Below are positions 61,401-64,000 of a stretch of DNA of 64,000 bases, piece after piece. Origin of the DNA: Corythucha ciliata (lineage: Eukaryota > Arthropoda > Insecta > Hemiptera > Tingidae). How positions within the stretch are numbered: position 1 is the stretch's first letter; every line of letters begins with the position of its first letter. The DNA lies in assembly GCA_038030265.1 (NCBI GenBank), contig CM075937.1, forward strand, positions 33,398,198-33,462,197. The letters run 5' to 3'. The notes beneath the pieces are model-generated. The model saw nothing but the letters and a program-made list of their open reading frames with translations. It made no database searches and was not told where the DNA came from. The position numbers and the translations under genes are program-made.

Positions 61401-61764
61401 TTTCCTATTGCTCCTTGTGGCGAGGGGGGGGGGTGCTGAATTAGAAAGCGTCATGTAAGACTCAATGTTTTTAAGGAGTCCCATGCTTGGAAGGAAGTGA
61501 GCATGAAATAAAAATACTGGGAATGGAAGAGGGGAAAGGAAATAGGATTTTTAAGTAGCGTCTGCGGAGGAAAAAAGGGATAGACTTGTACATCGGCTTC
61601 ACGCTCGGTTAACAGAAGGCGCCCGTTTTTCTCTCTTCTCTTTTAATGTCTCCCTCAATTTACCGGAAATTCCGTTACTTTTTCCCCAGTGAATTCCGTT
61701 GAGGGAAGTGGCCCCTCCAAGTCTGGTCTAAAAAGATGGAAACACTTCTCGAAGATGAAGATTG
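19269..61764 (+). CDS. EF-hand protein, Rab11-FIP3/Nuf- or MCC-like (partial, 4 exons seen)
   Basis: Spliced gene assembled from four exons: 19269-19403, 34837-34939, 60635-60682 and 61690-61764; it continues beyond the window. Junction phases agree (0, 1, 1, 1) and every exon has a GT donor and AG acceptor. The product starts MCVSMPLALSSDEIQGVL. Two EF-hand-like loops follow: DPGSTGFVSMEYF (about residues 22-34) and ADEGQDLISYSDF (about 56-68), then a basic Ser/Gly-rich linker (SPFSKRQK, SGLKRWKHFSKMK). Both loops have the D..G.(V/I)S..(D/Y)F spacing of the EF pair in Rab11-FIP3/Nuclear fallout and in MCC. Those families are long coiled-coil adaptors for recycling-endosome traffic or cell polarity, so most of the protein must lie downstream. 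Introns are about 15.4, 25.7 and 1.0 kb. Which family it belongs to is unresolved; that it is an EF-hand gene is likely. Confidence 0.72.
19491..19577 (+). mobile_element. MITE fragment (right part), 90 bp after an exon
   Basis: Ends GTCTTTTTTCTCCTAGTGTG followed by AGAGGGGCCT, the inverse of the start of the 15.3-kb fragment. It sits just inside intron 1, downstream of the donor. Confidence 0.55.
19578..21345. other. Intron 1, no gene recognised
   Basis: Contains T-runs at 20545-20579. Nothing else supported. Confidence 0.45.
21346..21524. mobile_element. MITE, ~179 bp
   Basis: TAAAGCGGCCCATACACGTA at the left; CGTCTATGGACCCCTTTA at the right is an imperfect inverse; CAATA motifs are subterminal. 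Confidence 0.5.
21597..21775 (-). repeat. Dispersed repeat family D, copy 1
   Basis: Inverse of 46570-46765 and 48810-49000. Starts near AAGGTACCTTTAAAGACAAG. Read on the plus strand it holds an open stretch with LISLIRMVGGGLLTS and KVDFTRLIIDKSEH, conserved in all three copies. No known domain. Confidence 0.6.
21880..23860. other. Intron 1, unrecognised
   Basis: A 143-codon ORF at 22014-22445 has no recognisable domain, and its end overlaps an inverted family-A minisatellite, so it is probably not a gene. The CGACCCCCCTCCAATCAT motif at 22569 recurs at 35528. Confidence 0.4.
23863..23893. repeat. Perfect 31-bp palindrome
   Basis: Fifteen-base arms TTTCATATCGTAACA and inverse around a single G. 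Confidence 0.8.
23964..24212. mobile_element. MITE, ~249 bp, TTA target duplication
   Basis: Termini AGCGCCCCATACACT / AGTGTGTGGGGCGCT, flanked on both sides by TTA (23961-23963, 24213-24215). This is the PIF/Harbinger-type 3-bp duplication. Confidence 0.65.
24410..26443. mobile_element. FB1: 2-kb palindromic (foldback) element
   Basis: Two diverged arms of about 940-1000 bp (24410-25345 and 25435-26443) are inverse to each other around a centre of about 90 bp. Termini TAG(A/G)CCAGTCAA are inverted. AAA (or AAAT) repeats on both sides. A 100-bp hairpin at 25962-26061 is present only in the right arm. No ORF with a known domain; arms are mutually similar but not identical, so the palindrome is old. 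Confidence 0.8.
25962..26061. mobile_element. 100-bp hairpin MITE inside FB1
   Basis: TCCTATAGAATATCCACGCG and inverse CGCGTGGATATTCTGTAGGA. Absent from the matching place in the left arm of FB1, so it arrived after the palindrome formed. Confidence 0.75.
26599..26690 (-). repeat. Repeat with open frame TERAHECDNITILEEPLTSSQ, copy 1
   Basis: Minus-strand frame reads RLKNPVTERAHECDNITILE then EPLTSSQ. The same phrase with two changes is on the plus strand at about 43690-43782. No known family; the nucleotide match is also high, so purifying selection is not shown. Confidence 0.5.
26807..27885. mobile_element. FB3: long inverted repeat, ~420-bp arms
   Basis: Arms 26807-27236 and 27468-27885 are nearly identical inverses (for example TTGCTGGATGATGGATTTGT and its complement) around a centre of about 230 bp. 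The left arm has a 12-bp extra ACCCTCACCCAG. Each arm holds a short hairpin CCGACAGCAGCCTGTCGG. The near identity suggests recent formation or gene conversion. Related pieces lie at 38670-39040 and 39645-39740. Confidence 0.8.
27347..27428 (+). repeat. 41-bp tandem duplication
   Basis: Two exact units starting TTCCCCCTCAGTTGGTGCCA. The related element at 38890 has one unit, so the doubling is specific to this copy. Confidence 0.85.
27895..28330 (+). repeat. Repeat module M with B-box, copy 1
   Basis: Contains GGTTCGAATCC at about 27977 and is the inverse of 38252-38660. Read on the plus strand it has a 60-codon open frame (RRELPCHINGFGSQGSHSKA) kept with few changes in the other copy. The B-box may point to a tRNA-derived part, but no convincing A-box was found. 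Confidence 0.55.
29049..30337. mobile_element. FB2: ~1.3-kb palindromic element
   Basis: Arms 29049-29390 and about 30000-30337 are diverged inverses (TCTACGGAAAATGTTACCCT and AGGGTAAAATTTTCCGTAGA). Termini TAGTCCAGTCAAA are inverted, with ATA on both sides. Same terminal motif as FB1 but different interior. No known protein. Confidence 0.75.
30618..30660 (-). ncRNA. Hammerhead-like ribozyme motif of the Penelope element
   Basis: On the minus strand: CTGAGGA, one extra C, a 7-bp stem (GTCGAGG/CCTTGAC, one G-T pair, 3-nt loop), GAAA, the self-complementary ACGT, and GTC. GCT after GTC can pair with AGC before CTGAGGA as stem I. Penelope-like elements are known to carry hammerheads with a very short stem III that act as dimers. 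The extra base at the foot of stem II is not canonical, so activity is uncertain. Confidence 0.4.
30705..31640 (-). CDS. Penelope-like RT C-terminus plus GIY-YIG endonuclease (partial)
   Basis: The open frame from the ATG at 31577 gives 290 residues to the stop at 30705, and it stays open upstream to about 31640 (FDETSVQDLLYLCNHFCELS), so the ATG is internal. KIPFLDLEIIRD and TKPTFSGRLLNF are typical of the palm end and thumb of Penelope reverse transcriptase. SGVVYKVDCLNCNQAYIGET and then KQYLKERLKQHD form the GIY-YIG nuclease, with the Y..Y(I)G core, the preceding C..C pair and the catalytic Arg region. The catalytic part of the RT with YADD is missing, so it cannot retrotranspose by itself, but no stop or frameshift is visible in what remains. 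Confidence 0.85.
   Translation of the reverse strand, partial: NFDETSVQDLLYLCNHFCELSMKFTMETEKDQKIPFLDLEIIRDNDGQLYTRHYTKPTFSGRLLNFKSNSSHTHKINVMKNTVKRYLQLTHPNYHKEKIKEIQEVLLANNYPIKLLKKEIHAFLHRSNNQLQVTPAIQNFDNQSNTKYATITHTGPLTNKLQKIFKQYNNLKISYKPYNTNKQFFSKLKDKTNTLQKSGVVYKVDCLNCNQAYIGETKQYLKERLKQHDRSLTDNTPLTALSQHAKELSHKLDLNNPKSLHQEINTHNRKFLEMVEIRKHNTMNYKRDLDNLSKIYTPISSPQIHLKNLQN
32095..32165 (+). repeat. End module of the FB3-type element, copy 1
   Basis: GTATCACAACCCATATGTGC ... AATGAAATGCACT is the inverse of 37972-38041. In the other copy this module directly abuts the module matching 30495-30545. Confidence 0.7.
32270..32790 (+). repeat. Dispersed repeat family C, longest fragment
   Basis: Matches 48240-48760 in order: GCGATTTTGAAGAGAAAAAT, ACTAAGAAAACGCTTATGAC, TTTCTCGCCGTTAG, AAAAATCGTT. 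A CACCCTGTATA end occurs nearby at 33085. Confidence 0.6.
33460..34593 (-). CDS. SUN-domain protein, 253 aa, complete, six exons
   Basis: Exons in transcript order: 34593-34524, 34450-34347, 34263-34164, 34111-33999, 33917-33657, 33573-33460. They sum to 762 nt, exactly 253 codons plus TAA. Introns are 73, 83, 52, 81 and 83 nt. SUN proteins sit in the inner nuclear membrane and bind KASH peptides in the perinuclear space to form LINC complexes. Visible parts: one hydrophobic segment at about residues 8-31, a short charged helix (35-80), then the SUN domain (about 82-250) with DKTGMPDFALE, SIFGI, SVIQ, PGECW (C137), LEH (H164), LSPTGEIPSAPREF, YEYDDRG and NHGHPEYTCVYRIRVHG (C141-type partner C241, Y243). 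The C137/C241 pair matches the disulfide of the cation loop in SUN2, and H164 and Y243 match KASH-contact positions (recalled from the SUN2 structure). The lid position that carries a KASH-bonding Cys in SUN1/2 reads TTRD here. The short length resembles the SUN3/SPAG4/SUN5 testis group (inference). ATG context is good (A at -3, G at +4). The intron-2 donor (GAG|GTTGAT) and intron-1 acceptor are weak and could be off. It is antisense within intron 1 of the EF-hand gene. Confidence 0.85.
34837..34939 (+). CDS. EF-hand gene, second EF-hand exon
   Basis: The acceptor TGTGTATTTTTTCAG ends at 34836. The 103-nt exon starts in phase 0 (DEAECLVGQLADEGQDLISY, then SDFCRAINSIMRDK) and ends one base into a codon before GTAAAT. 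Joined to the previous exon it gives the expected helix between the two calcium-loop regions without a gap. Loop 2 keeps D, I-S and DF but lacks a full set of acidic ligands, so calcium binding by this hand is doubtful. The start of the antisense SUN gene lies 243 bp upstream. Confidence 0.75.
35588..35812. mobile_element. Hairpin MITE, ~225 bp
   Basis: Arms of about 60 bp: ATCCTGGATTTAAAGATCTC ... GCACACGCGTACGATCTT, and the inverse ending CGAAATCCGGGAT. Confidence 0.7.
36128..37330 (+). pseudogene. Degenerate LINE with RT and RNase H remnants
   Basis: RT block GVPQGSSLSPLVWILVVDSL, then QLLCY where the YADD motif should follow but a stop intervenes. After a deletion of perhaps 60-100 codons comes the RT C-terminal region (IQRLACMAILGSFRTTPTRA). 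RNase H pieces follow in shifted frames: VDGS, FQVEVVAID, IYSDSRVAL, and WIPGHRGWQGNEKADELA. This is the order RT-RNase H of I/LOA/R1-like LINEs. It is 5'-truncated, with at least two frameshifts and stops, so it is dead. No tail or target duplication identified. Confidence 0.75.
37971..39040 (-). mobile_element. Undisturbed ~1.07-kb copy of the FB3-type element
   Basis: In reverse order it contains the modules found at 27236-27885 (FB3 half), 27895-28330, 30495-30545 and 32095-32165. Terminal ATTTCATTCA motifs are inverted. Here the last two modules adjoin, whereas at 30-32 kb they are separated by 1.55 kb. A GGTTCGAATCC-type B-box is at about 38578. Confidence 0.65.
39400..39546. mobile_element. 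Hairpin MITE, ~147 bp, left-arm copy
   Basis: GGCCCTGTTCACAAGCTCTA and inverse, 30-bp arms. Present in both arms of the composite element, so it predates the arm duplication. Confidence 0.75.
40735..40880. mobile_element. Hairpin MITE, ~146 bp, right-arm copy
   Basis: Mirror copy of the 39.4-kb hairpin, differing at few positions. Confidence 0.75.
41608..42120 (-). pseudogene. PIF/Harbinger transposase remnant (HARBI1-like)
   Basis: Minus-strand frame: DLRGVSQPVTPVVS, a stop, TIKEVSKSIAGL, GFPGVVGCNYCAHNTPLKI, FVDVVTRWLHSIDSSRIFQN and PLSSQTFLFTPI. These line up in order with the nuclease of Harbinger transposases (usual blocks GVSQPTVSR, FPGVVGAIDGTHI, W.GS.HDS.IF). The first catalytic Asp block reads CNYCAH instead of IDGTH, and the HDS block reads IDSS. 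The N-terminal part and the end of the DDE domain are missing. Inactive. Confidence 0.75.
43260..43420 (+). repeat. Imperfect ~105-bp tandem pair
   Basis: GTTCATAGTGAAKCAYCYTC followed by ACTGCGAT and TCGATACCTCG-like text occurs twice (about 43265 and about 43370). Confidence 0.45.
43677..43782 (+). repeat. Repeat with open frame TERAHESDNITILEEPLTSSQ, copy 2
   Basis: Plus-strand partner of the copy at 26599-26690, differing at two residues over 27 and ending in a stop at 43780. Confidence 0.5.
43881..45290. mobile_element. 1.4-kb TIR element, 9-bp target duplication
   Basis: CAAGGCTACTAGAACTAACA, extending through AGGTTGGCCATTAC, is inverted at the right end (CTAGTAGCCTTG). GGTTAAAGT flanks both ends. 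The interior has no recognisable transposase. Confidence 0.7.
46325..46537 (+). repeat. Dispersed repeat family E, copy 1
   Basis: CCCAACGATATATAAACCTG ... GGTAAACAATCACCCTGTCC matches 59669-59880 throughout. Confidence 0.7.
46538..47537 (+). repeat. 1-kb direct duplication, left unit
   Basis: Nearly identical to 48778-49774. It contains family-D sequence, a 295-bp hairpin MITE and the right end of the Harbinger element plus its flank. Confidence 0.85.
46788..47082. mobile_element. Hairpin MITE, ~295 bp (left duplicate)
   Basis: ACCCAGGTACGGAAACACGT and inverse, arms of about 48 bp reaching CATATTTGGTCCCTCCG. Confidence 0.75.
47538..48777. repeat. Family C inverted pair between the duplicates
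   Basis: Family C sequence is inverted at about 47690-47880 and direct at 48240-48660. The right edge is CACCCTGTAT, matching edges at 30476 and 33085. Confidence 0.6.
48778..49774 (+). repeat. 1-kb direct duplication, right unit
   Basis: Second copy, differing from the first at only a handful of positions and a few single-base indels. It ends at AACAACACAATTAAC just as the first does. The nested MITE lies at 49028-49321. Confidence 0.85.
50157..50345 (+). CDS. Unrecognised 62-codon basic ORF (doubtful)
   Basis: MDLFKLFRRSTSSSARTRKT then HKAISKLRRLAQ..., a very basic sequence in DNA with more GC than its surroundings. A different frame just downstream (about 50355-50480) stays open with RRLRPQFLIKLNVVYHLNFV. 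This may be remnant coding DNA or chance. No domain recognised and no splice evidence. Confidence 0.2.
   Translation: MDLFKLFRRSTSSSARTRKTHKAISKLRRLAQSVHPDEPLFRQIIRIRVIERVNYLCSGCLM
50525..51041. mobile_element. MITE, ~517 bp, TAA target duplication
   Basis: AGGCCCGTTTACACGAGCAA / TTGCCCGTGTAAATGGACCT inverted, with TAA on both sides. The interior is rich in TTGCTGCAATT and AATTGCAATA motifs. Confidence 0.7.
51680..52895. repeat. Palindrome-rich cluster with GGCGGACGAGGCTTGCCGAGG
   Basis: The phrase GGCGGACGAGGCTTGCCGAG occurs at about 51863, 52294 and 52412, and inverted at about 52812. The TTTCATGTCAGTTT / AAACTGACATGAAA block is also present in both orientations, as is the CGCGCAACCGTCGTCGAATA block. 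The pattern fits several copies of one TIR element inserted head to head. Confidence 0.65.
52286..52521 (+). repeat. 118-bp tandem duplication
   Basis: Two adjacent units starting TTTTGCTTGGCGGACGAGGC and ending ATTACCCAG, differing at a few sites. Confidence 0.8.
52925..53330 (+). repeat. Degenerate minisatellite, family B, small array
   Basis: Units like TTTTAGCCGCGAATTAGTGA with a period near 30. An inverted family-A patch follows at 53480-53760. Confidence 0.6.
53480..53760 (-). repeat. Degenerate minisatellite, family A (inverted)
   Basis: Units such as CAATTTCGTGGGTTTT and CAATTTCGCGGGTTTTGC about every 35 bp. Confidence 0.6.
54276..54322. repeat. Short hairpin
   Basis: GGGGGCAGTGGCTCA and inverse TGAACCACTGCCCCCC around a short loop. 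Confidence 0.55.
54323..56944. other. Intron 2, no gene recognised
   Basis: AT-rich, without clear repeats or domain-bearing ORFs by eye. Confidence 0.45.
56945..56976. repeat. Perfect 14-bp-arm hairpin
   Basis: GTCAATTCTGAAAT and inverse around TAGT. Confidence 0.8.
57375..57462 (-). repeat. Repeat shared with 31880-31955
   Basis: CGCCGTCCGGGCCAT ... AGGATTGCTTGAAAAACTCG ... CATAGACTCCA is the inverse of the 31.9-kb segment. Confidence 0.6.
57765..59210 (+). repeat. Degenerate minisatellite, family B, main array
   Basis: About 1.4 kb of imperfect units near TTTTTCTCAATTTTAGCCGC followed by GAATTAGCG, period about 30 with many length variants. It is interrupted by the MITE at 58678-58820 and runs directly into a family-A patch at 59220-59580. 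Confidence 0.8.
58678..58820. mobile_element. Hairpin MITE, ~143 bp, inside the minisatellite
   Basis: TIR of about 37 bp: TTTAGAAGACCCTTTTCTAC and inverse. Its core shares about 50 bp with 3900-3965. Confidence 0.75.
59220..59580 (+). repeat. Degenerate minisatellite, family A, adjoining family B
   Basis: Units such as CACGAAATTGGGTTCTG and GTGAAATTGGATTCTT, period about 35. Confidence 0.6.
59669..59890 (+). repeat. Dispersed repeat family E, copy 2
   Basis: Matches 46325-46537, with about ten differences per 100 bases by eye. Confidence 0.7.
60635..60682 (+). CDS. EF-hand gene, 48-nt microexon
   Basis: A long pyrimidine tract and ACCCCACAG precede 60635, and AAAG|GTAAGA follows. The carried G plus AT makes Asp, then TQGSSRGSPFSKRQK. 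It is 48 nt with phase 1 at both ends, so skipping it would preserve the frame; it could be an alternative cassette. The content is Ser/Gly/basic linker with no recognised domain. Support comes from the splice sites and the fit of phase. Confidence 0.6.
61690..61764 (+). CDS. EF-hand gene, 75-nt exon (last one visible)
   Basis: A strong acceptor (TTACTTTTTCCCCAG) precedes 61690 and the donor GTCAGT follows 61764. Phase 1 to phase 1 matches the preceding exon exactly. It encodes VNSVEGSGPSKSGLKRWKHF and then SKMKI, a basic segment with no known domain. Like the 48-nt exon it is symmetrical. Another frame of the same stretch has an unrelated 47-codon ATG ORF (from 61735) that runs past the donor and is considered chance. 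No further exon was identified to 64000. Confidence 0.55.
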
Positions 61765-61969
61765 GTCAGTTTTCTCAGCGGCTGCTAAGATATTTCTGTT
61801 GACGCAAATGGCGTTCGGAATATCAGAAAGAGAAGTTGAGGATGAATCTCGTGCATTAGCATTCCGCTTTTCAAACTGACAATTTGGCCTCGAAACCGGA
61901 TATTATACCCTAATTATCTTCCGTCGAAAAACACATAAGGGGTACTCAAATAATCAACCGGTAAACCCA

Positions 61970-62239
61970 AGGTGTCTAAATTTTCTATAGGTGCCGCAGA
62001 TCACTGCCCTTCACCTACGTCACGAGCAGTCCCAACCGCCATTGCGCTGGACCCAGTACATTATTAATTGTTACTGGTCTGTGATTTTTGAGAATTCATA
62101 AACTTCAATTTCAAAATTAACTTGCTCTGGGGTGAGCAATCGGGAGCAAAGGACTGCTGGTGATGTCAGTCTCCACCCCTCCCGTCCGATGGGCAGGGGG
62201 GAAATCTGCGGCACCTGTAGTAAAGTTTAGTCACCTTGG
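61970..62239. mobile_element. CAAGGTGAC MITE, uninterrupted copy
   Basis: About 270 bp with CAAGGTG(T/A)CTAAA / TTTAGTCACCTTG ends and GGTAAACC on both sides (8-bp duplication). It matches both halves of the interrupted copy at 24271-26598 and so marks the empty site for FB1. Confidence 0.8.
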
Positions 62240-64000
62240 GTAAACCTGTAAAGGAGTATTTCTCTGTAGTTAAGTAAAATTCCACCCCCCTTACTTGTGC
62301 ATTACTAAAGAAACAAGATTTCTAACATCTGTTTACTGGTTTACCGAAATACTGATTTTTATTTGAGTACCCCTATAATTTAGTCACAGAAGGGAACTGT
62401 AATTTTTCCATGTAAATCCTATCAAACTGGCAATATTTTGTGCTATTCGGATGAGGACGCTAGGGAAGTGGGAGTTCTCGGATTCCAAAATGTTCTCATC
62501 AAGTCATTATGTTTAGTCCAGCAAAGTATACATACACGGAACAGAATTCACTATATCGTGCCCAGAAACTCGGAATACGCCTCACAAAATCACAACCGAC
62601 CATGAGGCGTGAAACTTGTTTTTCGATCCTAGAAAGCTATCCATTTCACCAGTGAACTACAAAACCTCTTTAACTCAGAAACTAAAAAATAGTCGCCAAA
62701 TTAGTGAGTTATTCCGCCTCAAAAACCTTGTTATACGTAAGGAAAGTGACGGTTGAGATCCAGACACGGACGGTTTGACTGAAACTGTTTTCTTATACGG
62801 CAGTTAACTTCAGAAGCGTCATTTACTTGAGAACGAGGGCATGTCTCTTCTGTAAACCACTTATACACCAGCTTTTGGGGCTGTTCTGACGACTGTGCTC
62901 ATGTATGACATTTCAAACATTTTCATGCGGATTTAAACCCAAGTCGTGTTCCACTTTCAAAGTAGCGTGCACCTCCCTCCCGCGTCTAATTTGTCACCTT
63001 TTACACATTTGAAGCGTTTCGCTTCGTTTTCACAAATAAGTAGGCGTTAGACTGATATTGTTGTCAGCCCAAAACCTATGGCGCTCAACGTCATAACGTA
63101 TTATGTATTGTTGAAAGAGTTTTCAAACTAACATTTACCTTTTTCCCACCTCGTTTTTCACCAAGGTTGACTGAAGATCATCCAAGGTCTTCACTGTGAC
63201 TTGGTTATGAGGGGATGGGGAAGTAATTGCGGGGAAACGTTATGCAATCTGAATCTGGTATAGGAACACTTTTTATAAAAGCACAATGCTTCTCGTCGTT
63301 TGATTTCTGCTGTAAATGATTGAAAGACTATTTACTTTGTTGTGACCTTGTAGACTTGAAATATCAGGTATGAAGCCGATGGTATTTATATGCCATCATT
63401 TCAACATTGATGAAGAAATCAAAAGTCAATAGTTCACTTGAAGCGATTATGCTGTGGTTGTGTGTGGAGGGGGGGAAGCAATTTTTTACTAGGTATTTTT
63501 TTTTGTGAATTTCAATCACAACAGTATCGGTGTGTTGTGCGACAAAGTGCTCTATCGAAATTCGCAGTTTCCATTGAGTTTTTTTGTGCAAATTATTAAA
63601 GAAAACATGCAGGCGCCGATCTGTGAAGGGGCTTCGAGGGCTTCAGTCCCCTCCTTTTGTAGGGGGGGGGGGTCCAGTTTGAGTCCAGGGTCTCACTTTG
63701 ACGGGTCCACTGAAATTGTAAATTTATTCCCAAGATGATGTTTCCAGTGTTGTAATATCACACTATAAACTATGCTGTTCTGCTACATGGTTTTGGAAAA
63801 GTGCTAACCCAACGAAACGATTTTCTATTTGAGGGCAAAGGCCAAATTATAGATTTTAAAAGAGCTAAACGCATGAAATTGATTTTTAGAAGAACCAAAT
63901 TTCTGAAATTGGCAAGTGCAATACCCTCGAATTTGGCCAGAGAAGCAACTCGTCAAAATGAATGTTAATGAAAAGAAATTCATCAAGAAGGGGCTTAAAA
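62240..64000. other. No exon recognised to window end
   Basis: Non-coding, with a G11 run at 63662-63672 and a family-A minisatellite patch at 63840-63960. Further exons of the EF-hand gene are expected beyond the window. Confidence 0.45.

Noticed and set aside
61735..61878. 47-codon ORF starting METLLEDEDWSVF
   Set aside because: The alternative frame forms a phase-matched exon with strong splice sites; this ORF has no upstream support.

Overview
This is a eukaryotic, animal-type genomic window: AT-rich, almost entirely intronic or intergenic, with short exons flanked by GT..AG splice sites and a dense layer of mobile-element debris. Insect-like features (Penelope element, PIF/Harbinger remnant, LINE with RNase H, tRNA-derived SINE, many TIR MITEs, intron sizes from 52 nt to about 26 kb) suggest an arthropod, perhaps a hemipteran, but the species cannot be named from sequence alone. 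All coordinates were read by eye; boundaries of repeats are good to a few bases at best.

Two genes are supported. (1) A plus-strand gene encoding a paired EF-hand protein of the Rab11-FIP3/Nuclear-fallout or MCC type. Its start codon is in an exon at about 19.2-19.4 kb, then come exons at 34837-34939, 60635-60682 and 61690-61764. All junction phases agree and the gene runs off the window. A CpG-rich stretch with an initiator-like motif and a consensus donor at 5.0-5.2 kb may be its non-coding first exon. (2) A compact minus-strand gene of six exons (34593 down to 33460) encoding a complete 253-residue SUN-domain protein with one N-terminal membrane segment. It lies antisense inside intron 1 of the EF-hand gene, 243 bp from exon 2.

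Region by region: 1-19.2 kb is upstream or 5' intron sequence with MITEs, a tRNA-like sequence, a GC-rich SINE and minisatellite patches. 19.4-34.8 kb is intron 1. It holds a 2-kb palindromic element that split a MITE whose uninterrupted sister is at 62 kb, two more long inverted-repeat elements, a 5'-truncated Penelope-like element with a 12-bp target duplication and a hammerhead-like motif, and the SUN gene. 34.9-60.6 kb is intron 2. It holds a degenerate RNase H LINE, a 3.5-kb composite foldback, a 5.9-kb PIF/Harbinger-type element with a decayed transposase and several nested insertions, a recent 1-kb direct duplication, a palindrome-rich cluster at 51.7-52.9 kb and degenerate minisatellite arrays. 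60.7-64 kb is small introns and flanking sequence.

The main interest beyond the two genes is the layered insertion history, several parts of which can be read directly because a disrupted copy and an undisturbed copy sit in the same window, and a group of large palindromic elements sharing the terminus TAGNCCAGTCAA.
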